Part shown: positions 9,980 through 19,576 of the stretch, in pieces
Numbering within the stretch: the first letter of the stretch is position 1
Layout: the number at the start of each line of letters is the position of its first letter
From: Candidatus Peribacter sp.
GTDB taxonomy: Bacteria > Patescibacteriota > Gracilibacteria > Peribacterales > Peribacteraceae
Assembly (NCBI GenBank): GCA_030647195.1
Contig: JAUSKD010000030.1
Coordinates: 1 to 64,000, forward strand
Direction: 5' to 3'
Length of the DNA stretch: 64,000 bases
Made by a program: the position numbers and the translations under genes
Notes under the pieces: generated by a model
Told to the model about the DNA's origin: nothing
Databases searched by the model: none
The model's input: the letters and a program-made list of their open reading frames with translations, nothing else

Positions 9980-10777
9980 ATGGGATCGGCCAAATCATCC
10001 ATTCGCGGGCGAAAGGTGATACTGAAGGGCAGCACAAAGAAGCCGCAGGAATTTACCCTCTCGGATCGTGTTCCTTCCCTCGCGTTTCGGGCGCGGCGCG
10101 GAAGCGATTCCACTGTCGTCATCGCATGTTCGACACGCAAAAATAATTCCTATCGCATGCTGGAGGCGGAGCTGGAACCGCACTCCACTCTGACTGTTGT
10201 CTTTGTCTGGTGCGGGAAGCAACGTGTGAATATCGCGCAGAATTTCCGGGTGGGGCAGGGCGCGAAGTTGCATCTTTTGAACATCACGCGCGGATCCTGC
10301 GTGCAGGAAACTGTTTCGGAGGTCACAGGAGTACTGGGCGAAAGCCGCATCGACTGGATCGTTCACGGGCAGGGTGCAATGCAGTGCCGCCTTTCGGCGC
10401 GCAATGTGTTTCAGGGCAAAAACGGGAAAGGAGATCTCCACATTCGCGGCGTTGCAGAGGGGAGTGCGAAGATCACGTGCGATGCTTCCGTCGAAATCGG
10501 TCCGAAAGCGGCGGGCACACAGGCGCACCTCGTTGAAAAAATTCTCGTACTCGATCCGTTGTCGCGGGCCGATGCCATTCCTTCTCTGGATGTGAAAACA
10601 CACGATGTCGCTGCCGGTCACTCCGCGTCCGTTTCGCGCATCCATCCCGAGGACCTGTTCTACTTCCAAAGTCGCGGAATTTCGGAGAAGAAAGCCCGAA
10701 AGCTGTTCATCGACGGGTTTCTTGGGGCCCTTCTCGTGGATACTCCCATTCCGGAAATACAGAAGTTCCTCCGTTAG
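9980..10777 (+). CDS. SufD-like SufBD-fold Fe-S assembly protein
   Basis: ARNVFQGKNGKGDLHIRGVAEGSAKI...DAIPSLDVKTHDVAAGHSASVSRIHPEDLFYFQSRGISEKKARKLFIDGFL, typical SufB/D C-terminal region. Confidence 0.82.
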   Translation: MGSAKSSIRGRKVILKGSTKKPQEFTLSDRVPSLAFRARRGSDSTVVIACSTRKNNSYRMLEAELEPHSTLTVVFVWCGKQRVNIAQNFRVGQGAKLHLLNITRGSCVQETVSEVTGVLGESRIDWIVHGQGAMQCRLSARNVFQGKNGKGDLHIRGVAEGSAKITCDASVEIGPKAAGTQAHLVEKILVLDPLSRADAIPSLDVKTHDVAAGHSASVSRIHPEDLFYFQSRGISEKKARKLFIDGFLGALLVDTPIPEIQKFLR

Positions 10778-11151
10778 TTCTGTGAGAAGGCGGGCAGGTA
10801 GGAGGTATCGAGCGGCTCCGGTGGCTTATATTGAAAGTATTCAGTGCGATAGATATATTCCCCATTGGGGCGAGGATTTTTACTGGGCATCATCAGCAGG
10901 ACGCCGATTGCCTCGTGTAGCTCCTGATGGAATGAGACAAAATCATAGAGCTGTTGCAGCTTTGGCAGCACGAATTCCACCTCTTCCCCATCGATGATTT
11001 CGAAAACACTCGTTCGGCCTTCGAGAATCTGGGCGACGATTGTCTCGTGCAGGTCGCTCATAAATGTGCGCATTTCCTGCACGCGGATTTTGCAGTTTCC
11101 CGAAGGCAGTGATTCTCCATCTCCGTCCGGAAGTTCGTCGAGGGCCTGCAT
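10774..11151 (-). CDS. Unknown protein, 125 aa
   Basis: ORF MQALDELPDGDGESLPSGNCKIRVQEMRTFMSDLHETIVAQI...; upstream TTGACC-N17-TATAAG-N6-ATG; stop shares TTAG with the convergent sufD-like gene. Confidence 0.65.
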   Translation of the reverse strand: MQALDELPDGDGESLPSGNCKIRVQEMRTFMSDLHETIVAQILEGRTSVFEIIDGEEVEFVLPKLQQLYDFVSFHQELHEAIGVLLMMPSKNPRPNGEYIYRTEYFQYKPPEPLDTSYLPAFSQN

Positions 11152-11247
11152 AGGGGACTTATAGGAGGGGGAGACTTTGGGGTCAATGCTCTGAATGACG
11201 CAGTGGCCAGATATTGTAATTAAATGTATTCATGGTATAATACCAGT

Positions 11248-11700
11248 ATGGCTGATCGATTCTTCTCACAGGAAGGGCTGCGGACCTCCATCAATCGTGA
11301 TGCGGATGCCAATCGTATCGTTTCGAGAATCAATGGCGTGCAGAACGCCCTGTTTCGCGAGGACCGTGATCCAAAGCTAGAGATGCCCGTCCCTGCCGTA
11401 TTGTATGCCTCCGTGTCTGCGCTTATTGCCGAGATGACACAAGAAGCATCCGGCAGAGGCGACACTGCCTGGCTGGGTGATATGGAACAGGTCCTCCAGT
11501 TCGTCGTGCCGATCTACGCACGGGACCCGAAGGAGGCTCTCGATATGCTTCTCTTCGCGCTGCGCAGTTCGTGGCGGCAGTCAGAGGCGATGAACGGGCG
11601 CGGGAAAGCGGTATCGCAAGGAGTCGGCGCGATCACGGGGAAAGTGCGGGGAGCACTCGGGAATTTGGAACAATGGCTGAAGAAGCAGATGGGGCAGTGA
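11248..11700 (+). CDS. Unknown protein, 150 aa
   Basis: ORF MADRFFSQEGLRTSINRDADANRIVSRING...; upstream TGgTATAAT-N6-ATG. Confidence 0.65.
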   Translation: MADRFFSQEGLRTSINRDADANRIVSRINGVQNALFREDRDPKLEMPVPAVLYASVSALIAEMTQEASGRGDTAWLGDMEQVLQFVVPIYARDPKEALDMLLFALRSSWRQSEAMNGRGKAVSQGVGAITGKVRGALGNLEQWLKKQMGQ

Positions 11701-11747
11701 GGTGCACTATCAGACCTGCGCGAACAGCACTCTTTTTCGCGCGCCAG

Positions 11748-12143
11748 TTATTTCTCATCGTGACGCGTGCGCACATAGCGCGCCGGCAACAGTAAGTCAT
11801 CGATGATGACCGTATGCGTTTTTTGGGGCTGCTCCACGTCTTCGGGGCAGTGAAGCCAGACTTTCAGGAGCAGGTTGCCAGTGGGGTATGCATCTTTGCA
11901 TCCAATATCCGCCATGCCGAGAATGGTCTGGGCGGTCGGAGCTTTGAACGCGCACAGTGTTCCCTTTATGCGTTCACGGATAAAATCGCTTGTCATGTGC
12001 ACGCCGCGCTCCGTTTCCTCCTGTTCCTGCCGTTCCCTTTGCGTGATCAAATACCCTGCCATGAGTAGACGTTCCACTTCCGTACGGTGTTCCGGTAACG
12101 GCTCGAGATAGTTGCCTCTCAGGTAGAGCGGAGCGAGTGCCAT
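11748..12143 (-). CDS. Unknown protein, 131 aa
   Basis: ORF MALAPLYLRGNYLEPLPEHRTEVERLLMAGYLITQRERQEQEE...; TACATT 9 nt upstream of ATG. Confidence 0.55.
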   Translation of the reverse strand: MALAPLYLRGNYLEPLPEHRTEVERLLMAGYLITQRERQEQEETERGVHMTSDFIRERIKGTLCAFKAPTAQTILGMADIGCKDAYPTGNLLLKVWLHCPEDVEQPQKTHTVIIDDLLLPARYVRTRHDEK

Positions 12144-12217
12144 TGGAGGGACAATGTACTCTCTTTGTGAAGATGATCTCTATTTTCTCTTATCCGCCCG
12201 ACAAGTTTCTTTCGTCA

Positions 12218-12254
12218 GGGGGCTAGGGCACCTTGTTCGGTTCCCTAAGCCCCC
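12218..12254. terminator. Stem-loop between 12143-end CDS and 16S locus (possible terminator)
   Basis: GGGGGCTAGGG...CCCTAAGCCCCC with one bulge; no clear U-tract on either strand. Confidence 0.35.
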
Positions 12255-12364
12255 CGACACCCCCTTTACCCTCCTAACAGTAAACCGCATCCATCTAACA
12301 ACTCGCTTCTGCCTGAGACCCTTTTGTTCTATGAGGAGGTATGTGTTTCTGTTCGTGTTTCACC

Positions 12365-12409
12365 CCCGCCTGCCCGTCCGTAGTCCCGCAGTCGCGGGAC
12401 GAAGGCGGG
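12365..12409. repeat. Nested palindromic (REP-like) element
   Basis: Inner stem GTCCCGC-AGTC-GCGGGAC (12383-12400), outer CCCGCC...GGCGGG. Confidence 0.55.
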
Positions 12410-12534
12410 TGGCGGCGGACCTCCAGTTATTGTTTGTAATAAAAAATCGTCGCGAAGCTGTAGGCAATCAAACAAACCGGTGAACCCCGCACTTGTTGCG
12501 GGGTGGAGCCGCACCACTAAAGGGAGGGGTTTCA

Positions 12535-12566
12535 CGAAAAGGGGAACCGCAAGGTGCCCCTTTTCG
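12535..12566. other. 10-bp stem-loop downstream of the 16S 3' processing stem
   Basis: CGAAAAGGGG-N12-CCCCTTTTCG perfect inverted repeat. Confidence 0.45.
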
Positions 12567-12569
12567 AAA

Positions 12570-12594
12570 TCACACCATTGCAGAGTAGAGAAGT
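12570..12594 (-). other. 3' arm of the 16S rRNA precursor processing stem
   Basis: tcacaccattgcagagtagagaagt is the reverse complement of 14261-14285 with one mismatch over 25 nt. Confidence 0.85.
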
Positions 12595-12700
12595 CTTCTA
12601 GGTGGTGACCCCAGAGGGATCACGGGTGCTCTCCTAGGCAATCGAAGGGCATGATGGTCAATTGAGCACGACCAGCGCATGCGCCAGAGATATTCCCTGG

Positions 12701-14165
<1,465 letters not shown>

Positions 14166-14260
14166 GAAGACTTTATTGACCTGGTTGTTCAAAGAAAAAC
14201 AACTAGTTTCTAAATTGTAATCCATGCATCGTCCCCGGGGACGGGGAGATGATGGTTGAT

Positions 14261-14285
14261 ACTTCTCTACTCTGCGATGGTGTGA
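14261..14285 (-). other. 5' arm of the 16S rRNA precursor processing stem
   Basis: acttctctactctgcgatggtgtga pairs with 12570-12594. Confidence 0.85.
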
Positions 14286-14424
14286 ATGACCGATTGCATC
14301 GCTCCTTTTCTTCGGCTCCACGATGGAAACGGCCGCACTCCCGCGGCCGCGGGACGCGAGCCAACAAGGGAGTAGAAGGAAAGGTCTCTCCCATCCCGTT
14401 ATTGGCGGGACAGGAAGCAGGGGC

Positions 14425-14452
14425 ATTGTAAGCTGCCCACTCCTTCCGTCAA
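14425..14452 (-). promoter_or_regulatory. Putative rRNA promoter
   Basis: Reverse strand TTGACG-N16-TACAAT, upstream of the processing stem and 16S. Confidence 0.65.
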
Positions 14453-14488
14453 GGAATTTTGCAGCTCTTCAGGGAAAATGATGAAATT

Positions 14489-15316
14489 TCATATGGTCAC
14501 CCATGGTCGCCCCTTGGGATCGGCCGGATGTCCTTTCCCCGGAATGCCCTTATACGCTGCCGGATGGAAGATTTGTGCAAAGGAGGGCGGGGAGAAATTT
14601 CCGGGGACGAGGGGAGCCGACACAAAGAATGCATTGACCCCGCACCGGTCCGTTGCGACGAGTGTGTAGCCCTTTTCCCTGCCAAGCTTCTCGAGTGCAC
14701 GCAGACTCGCGCCCTGATAATCCGATCCGTCCCATCGGAATGCAGAGTCGTACGGGATCGTCACGCTCGCATCCGGTCCTTTGTTCGCGTTGTATTCCAT
14801 AATCACCACGCGCGGATGGAAATGTGTGATCGCCTTCCAGACCCAGTAATCGTTGCCGTCGATATCGATCGAGAGCAGGTCGAATTCCGGCGGCACGCCG
14901 TACTTTTGCAGGAGCAGTTCGATGTTCTCGGCCGTGACGAATTCCTGCCGGACTCCGTTCTCGTCCGGCCACTTTCCTCCGTCCATAAGCAATCCTTTCC
15001 AGCCCTTGTGCTTGAGCAGGTAGCGGCAGTTGCATTGCAGTCCGTCTTCAACGCCGAACTCCACAAAGGAGCGGTTGGTCGTGCCGATCTTCGCGAAGAT
15101 CGCGGCGATGATTCCATCCTCCCCGTTCTGCGAGTACTCGCGTCGTTCAATGAAAGGAATACGCCTTTGAAAGAGCGCAAGGTCGCGCAGGGGTTGATGG
15201 GTCCAGCAGAGCCACTTCAGCGTCACATGTGCGTGGAACCAGCCCTTCAGCCAGTCGAAGGATTTACGGGCGCGTTTGCGGATGCGGATCAGGAAGCGGG
15301 AGAGAATGCTTAGCAT
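14489..15316 (-). CDS. FkbM-family SAM-dependent methyltransferase-like protein
   Basis: EYSQNGEDGIIAAIFAKIGTTNRSFVEFGVEDGLQCNCRYLLKHKGWKGLLMDGG ... DLLSIDIDGNDYWVWKAI. Confidence 0.8.
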   Translation of the reverse strand: MLSILSRFLIRIRKRARKSFDWLKGWFHAHVTLKWLCWTHQPLRDLALFQRRIPFIERREYSQNGEDGIIAAIFAKIGTTNRSFVEFGVEDGLQCNCRYLLKHKGWKGLLMDGGKWPDENGVRQEFVTAENIELLLQKYGVPPEFDLLSIDIDGNDYWVWKAITHFHPRVVIMEYNANKGPDASVTIPYDSAFRWDGSDYQGASLRALEKLGREKGYTLVATDRCGVNAFFVSAPLVPGNFSPPSFAQIFHPAAYKGIPGKGHPADPKGRPWVTI

Positions 15317-15344
15317 GTGTCGCGTATGGTACTACGATAGCGCC

Positions 15345-16478
15345 GTGCGCGTCTGTGTCCTGATGCCGTTTCTGGATGTTTACAAAGGAGGCAACCACCT
15401 CCCGCTCTTTGCATCACTCCCGGATGTGCAGTTCACCGTGCTCACGAGCAGAGTGCTCCCGCCCGATGCCCCTCTTCCCGCGAATGTGCGGGTGATTGAG
15501 CTCCATGCACGATTGGGCTCTTACTACTTCGGGTTCGCGGACCGGCGATTTGCGCGCGCGGTGCTGCGGACCTATCCGGTCGGTCATTCTTTCTGGAAAG
15601 ATTTTGATGTTCTTCATCTGAACCAGGTTCTCGGGCCGCAGTTTCGCTTTCTGACGAAGACCGGCGTTCCCATCCTCTATGCCATTCACCATCCTGTCAC
15701 CGCCGATAGGGAAGTAGCGATGGCGGAGACCGTTTCGTGCGAACGCATGCTCTGGCGTGCCAAGTATTTCTTTCCGGTTCGTTGGCAGAGGCAACTGTGT
15801 CGGTCGCTTCCGCATGTCATGACGGTTTCAGAGACCGTGTGCGACCGTCTGGTACGGGATTTCGGCATTCCGCCGGCGAAAATTTCCATCGTGCGAAACG
15901 GGGTGGACGGCGAACGTTTCGCTTTCGCAGGCGACCTGACTCCGGAATTCGACGTGATCGCGGTCGGGTCCTTTCTGCATCCGCGCAAAGGATTCCCTTA
16001 CCTCTTCAAGGTGTACGAAGCGCTCGCGGCACAGGGCATTCGCATCGCCGACGTGGGCAAGCGGTCGCCCGCTCAACGCTCCCAACTCGAAAAACTCAAA
16101 GGCGTAAAGCTTTTCGGCACGGTGCCGGATGACAAGATCACGGCGCTCATTCAGCGTTCCTCCATGCTCCTCTCCACCTCGCTCTACGAAGGATTCGGCC
16201 TCTCGCTCATCGAGGCACTGGCCTGCGGTCGTCCCGCATTCGCGTTCGATGCCGGGGCGGTGGCTGAAGTCCTTTCGCCCGTTGATCCCTCGCTCGTCGT
16301 TCCGCTTCGGGATTGCGACGCTCTCGTGCGCCGCGTGCGGGAGTTTCTCGCTCTTTCTCCCGAAGAACGTCGCCAGCGTGGCGGCCGGTACAGAGAAGAG
16401 GTGCTGAAGCGCTATTCCCTCCATGCATCGGCTGATGCGCTGAGGGGGGTGTATGCGCGGCTCTGCGGGAATGCATGA
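15345..16478 (+). CDS. Glycosyltransferase family 4 protein (GTG start)
   Basis: VRVCVLMPFLDVYKGGNH...; C-terminal STSLYEGFGLSLIEALACGRPAFAFDAGAVAEV; TACGAT-N6-GTG. Confidence 0.9.
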   Translation: MRVCVLMPFLDVYKGGNHLPLFASLPDVQFTVLTSRVLPPDAPLPANVRVIELHARLGSYYFGFADRRFARAVLRTYPVGHSFWKDFDVLHLNQVLGPQFRFLTKTGVPILYAIHHPVTADREVAMAETVSCERMLWRAKYFFPVRWQRQLCRSLPHVMTVSETVCDRLVRDFGIPPAKISIVRNGVDGERFAFAGDLTPEFDVIAVGSFLHPRKGFPYLFKVYEALAAQGIRIADVGKRSPAQRSQLEKLKGVKLFGTVPDDKITALIQRSSMLLSTSLYEGFGLSLIEALACGRPAFAFDAGAVAEVLSPVDPSLVVPLRDCDALVRRVREFLALSPEERRQRGGRYREEVLKRYSLHASADALRGVYARLCGNA

Positions 16479-16508
16479 GCGCGAAGTGTTGTCATTCTGA
16501 GCACTGCA

Positions 16509-16530
16509 GCCGGGGTTCATGAACCCCGGC
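16509..16530. terminator. Perfect 22-nt palindrome, possible terminator
   Basis: GCCGGGGTTCATGAACCCCGGC followed by a weak T-rich stretch (GGGGTTTTCTCC). Confidence 0.4.
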
Positions 16531-16593
16531 TCCGTGGGGTTTTCTCCGTGACGATTCTTGTGATCACACTGCCCTTCCGGTAGCTTTACGGGG

Positions 16594-18408
16594 ATGCAGA
16601 CGCGTGAACGCACGAATATGGGGAAGACCTTCTCTCTGCTCAGGAAGATCCGCATCCATCCGGCATACCTGCTGATCCCGCTTTTCTTCACCCTGCTCGC
16701 CGCCGCCTTTGAGGGAGTCGGCATGGGGCTGTTGGTCCCGATGCTCAACGGGTTTCTCAACAAGAGTTTCTCGTTCGCCGCAAGCACTCCCGTGCTCGGC
16801 AAAGCGGTTCGTCTGCTGCCGGAGTCTTTCCTCGCCAATGACCGTTTGCTTTTTGTGGTCTTCCTCGGCGGGTTCATCGCCGTGTATGTCACGAAGAATA
16901 TTCTGCGGTTTCTCGCGAATGCCACGATGGGGTACTTTTCGGAGCGCTGTCTGCACCACCTGCGCAAGGCGCTCTTTGCGAAGTACTTAAGCTTCGGCAA
17001 ACTCTTCTTCGACCAGACGAACGTGGGGCATCACTCCACGCTGCTTCTGAATTTTTCACAGAACGCGCTCTACCCGCTGACGGCGCTGGACGGATTTGTC
17101 GGCGCCTTCCTCTCTCTTGTGGTGTATCTGGCCGTGCTCGTCGGCATTTCGTGGAAGCTGACGCTGGTCGCGCTGCCGCTGTTCGTCATTCTCCACCTGG
17201 CGATCAAGTTCACCATCACCAGGATCAAACGCCTTTCGCGTTTCATCGCGGAACAGGGGAGCGCGCTCGGCAAGAAGTCCATCGAGATCCTCTCGACGAT
17301 CCCGCTGGTGAAGTCCTACCAGACCGAAGCGCGCGAGCAGGAGCACTACACCCGGATCAGCGACCAGAAAGCCATTTACGACTTCCGCGTCCGGCTGCTG
17401 CTGGGCATGATCCTGCCGATACAGGAGATTGTCACACTCCTCGTGGTCTCCGCCATCATGTTCGGATCGCTGTACCTCTTCGGGCGCGAGCAGATCGCCT
17501 CCGCCCCCGCGCTTCTGGTGTATTTCTACATCATCATGAATGCCTCGAGTAAGTTTGGAACCGTCTCGGGGTTCCGTGGCGTGATCGCGAATGCCAGCGG
17601 TCCCCTGGATGCCGTGCTCGAGATCTTTGACGAGAAGGGAAAGTACTTCGTGCGGGGGGGCGACCGGGTCTTTGCCGGTCTTGAGCGCACCATTGAGTTC
17701 CGGGATCTCACCTTCAGCTACCTGCCGGGTCGCGCAGTGCTGCACGGCGTTTCGTTTACGGTGGAAAAAGGGCGGATGACGGCTGTCGTCGGGCCCACGG
17801 GCGGCGGCAAATCCACTCTCATCAGCCTGCTGATGCGGTACTACGACTGCCCGCCGGCCTCACTCTTCGTCGATGGAACGGATATCCGGGAATTCACCCT
17901 CGATTCGTATCTGCACAGGGTAGCGCTCGTGAGTCAGGAAACCCTTTTGCTCCATGACTCGCTGCGGAACAACATCACCTATGGTCTCACGGATGTTCCG
18001 GAAGATCGACTCCGCGAGGTGATCAGGCGCGCACGTCTGGAAGATTTCATCGGCAAGCTTCCGCTGGGAATGGAAACGCTGATCGGAGACCGGGGCGTGC
18101 GGCTGTCGGGCGGCGAAAAACAGCGCGTTTCCATTGCGAGAGCGCTCCTCAAGGATGCCGAGATCCTCATTCTGGACGAAGCGACGAGCTCCCTCGACAG
18201 CAAGACGGAATCGCTCATTCAGGAGGCGATTGATGATGCGGTGACCGGCCGCACCAGTATCGTCATCGCGCACCGCCTGAGCACCATCAAGCATGCCGAC
18301 AAAATCGTGGTTCTGGAGGATGGCGGCGTGAGCGAGGAGGGGACGCTGGATGAGCTGCTGGCGGCAAAAGGGGCATTCTTCTCACTCTGGGAGCAGCAGA
18401 AGTTTTAA
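16594..18408 (+). CDS. ABC transporter, fused permease/ATPase (MsbA/PglK-like flippase type)
   Basis: N-terminal TM domain; Walker A GPTGGGKST, signature LSGGEKQR, Walker B ILILDEATSSLD; TTGTGA-N17-TAGCTT-N7-ATG. Confidence 0.93.
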   Translation: MQTRERTNMGKTFSLLRKIRIHPAYLLIPLFFTLLAAAFEGVGMGLLVPMLNGFLNKSFSFAASTPVLGKAVRLLPESFLANDRLLFVVFLGGFIAVYVTKNILRFLANATMGYFSERCLHHLRKALFAKYLSFGKLFFDQTNVGHHSTLLLNFSQNALYPLTALDGFVGAFLSLVVYLAVLVGISWKLTLVALPLFVILHLAIKFTITRIKRLSRFIAEQGSALGKKSIEILSTIPLVKSYQTEAREQEHYTRISDQKAIYDFRVRLLLGMILPIQEIVTLLVVSAIMFGSLYLFGREQIASAPALLVYFYIIMNASSKFGTVSGFRGVIANASGPLDAVLEIFDEKGKYFVRGGDRVFAGLERTIEFRDLTFSYLPGRAVLHGVSFTVEKGRMTAVVGPTGGGKSTLISLLMRYYDCPPASLFVDGTDIREFTLDSYLHRVALVSQETLLLHDSLRNNITYGLTDVPEDRLREVIRRARLEDFIGKLPLGMETLIGDRGVRLSGGEKQRVSIARALLKDAEILILDEATSSLDSKTESLIQEAIDDAVTGRTSIVIAHRLSTIKHADKIVVLEDGGVSEEGTLDELLAAKGAFFSLWEQQKF

Positions 18409-18453
18409 GCGCGAGAAACCACCTTTACTGCCGGATGGATAAAGGGGCTTTGA

Positions 18454-18483
18454 TTGACATTTTAATAAAATATATGTTAAATA
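18454..18483 (+). promoter_or_regulatory. Strong sigma70-like promoter
   Basis: TTGACA (18454-18459) in AT-rich DNA, extended TGt-TAAATA at 18475-18483. Confidence 0.6.
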
Positions 18484-18522
18484 TCACTATTCCGATCACG
18501 GGGGTCGGCGCACCAAGGAAAC

Positions 18523-18547
18523 GCAGCATTCCCGGATAGGATGCTGC
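18523..18547 (+). promoter_or_regulatory. 5'-UTR stem-loop just before a Shine-Dalgarno-like AGGAG
   Basis: GCAGCAT-N11-ATGCTGC perfect 7-bp stem; AGGAG at 18556-18560. Confidence 0.5.
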
Positions 18548-18566
18548 TCATTCACAGGAGATGATG

Positions 18567-19472
18567 ATGTCCGGACAGGCTCTTACCGCGCTTGGCGCGG
18601 CGATTGCGGCTGCTCTCGAAGCGGCCGCTCAGGACCTCGAGGTTCTCGTCGCAAAGATGAGAGAGGTCGACGCGGCCTTTACGGTCGCAGAACAACAAGA
18701 GGGCGAAGAGGCAGTGAGATTGTTGGTCAGGGTGGCGGTTGCCCCACAAGGGTGGTCACCCGAAATCCTGGGGAAACTGGATTTCGCCAGCTCTCTCGTG
18801 TCGATGGAACGCCCATTCTTCGTGCGTGCCATGGAGATCGTCGTAGAAAACGCGCAGTCCCTCGAACCCCAGCAGATCGTGTCCGCCATCGGCGCATGCA
18901 GGAGGCATAAAGGGTACACGAGCATGCGTCGGTTCAATGACGTGCTGCGTCTCAGGCTGACGGGTGACGACTCTCCCGGCGCATACGGATGGCGGGCCAA
19001 GGCCGACTACGAACTGCACATGGCCGCCTACCAGAAGGCCGAGACCCTCAAGGGCAGCGACGCGCAGGCCCAGTACCAGACATCACGCGATCTGGCCGAG
19101 CAGTCCGCTGCCGCTGCGCAGCGCGCGGGAGACCCCTGCGGTCGCCTGTTCGCTCTCATGAATGTCAGCGGGCTCATCCTCCCGAAGATGGGACGATGGG
19201 AAGAAGGCCTCCGGCTTTCCGAACGGGTGAGCACCGAGGCCGAGGCGCTGGCCGCGGATGCGCCGGATGATGAGGCCAAGAAGCGCCCCCTTCGCGTCGC
19301 GATGAACTGCTATCTGCATCGCATCGACATGCTGGTTCAGAACGGCGGACGGAAGGGTGCGGTCGAGGCGTTGCTCGCCAAGCTCAACGGCAACCCGATC
19401 TACCAGGCATGCTGCGAGCATGCCGACGTGGCGGCTCTCGTGCAGAGGGCCCAGCGGTATGTGAAGGTGTGA
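18567..19472 (+). CDS. Alpha-helical (TPR-like) protein of unknown function, about 301 aa
   Basis: ORF MSGQALTALGAAIAAALEAAAQDLEVL...; Ala-rich helical pairs; AGGAG 6 nt upstream of the third ATG. Confidence 0.7.
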   Translation: MSGQALTALGAAIAAALEAAAQDLEVLVAKMREVDAAFTVAEQQEGEEAVRLLVRVAVAPQGWSPEILGKLDFASSLVSMERPFFVRAMEIVVENAQSLEPQQIVSAIGACRRHKGYTSMRRFNDVLRLRLTGDDSPGAYGWRAKADYELHMAAYQKAETLKGSDAQAQYQTSRDLAEQSAAAAQRAGDPCGRLFALMNVSGLILPKMGRWEEGLRLSERVSTEAEALAADAPDDEAKKRPLRVAMNCYLHRIDMLVQNGGRKGAVEALLAKLNGNPIYQACCEHADVAALVQRAQRYVKV

Positions 19473-19486
19473 ATGAGCAGAACCCC

Positions 19487-19515
19487 GGGGCCATCGACGT
19501 CATGTCGATGGCCCC
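19487..19515. terminator. Perfect 12-bp stem-loop after the 18567 CDS
   Basis: GGGGCCATCGAC-GTCAT-GTCGATGGCCCC. Confidence 0.5.
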
Positions 19516-19576
19516 ATTCAAAAATCACGCAAAGACTTCCTTGTTGCCGCTGCGATTTCTCGCCATACTTTTTTCG

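Noticed and set aside
12595-12700. Possible tRNA in the 16S downstream spacer (as in Ile/Ala-tRNA ITS)
   Set aside because: No cloverleaf with a consistent acceptor stem, TTCRANNC loop and anticodon arm could be drawn; stem-loops there are explained by the processing stem and hairpins.
15828-17000. 390-aa minus-strand ORF spanning the GT4/ABC junction
   Set aside because: Covers parts of two strong plus-strand genes; no recognisable motif.
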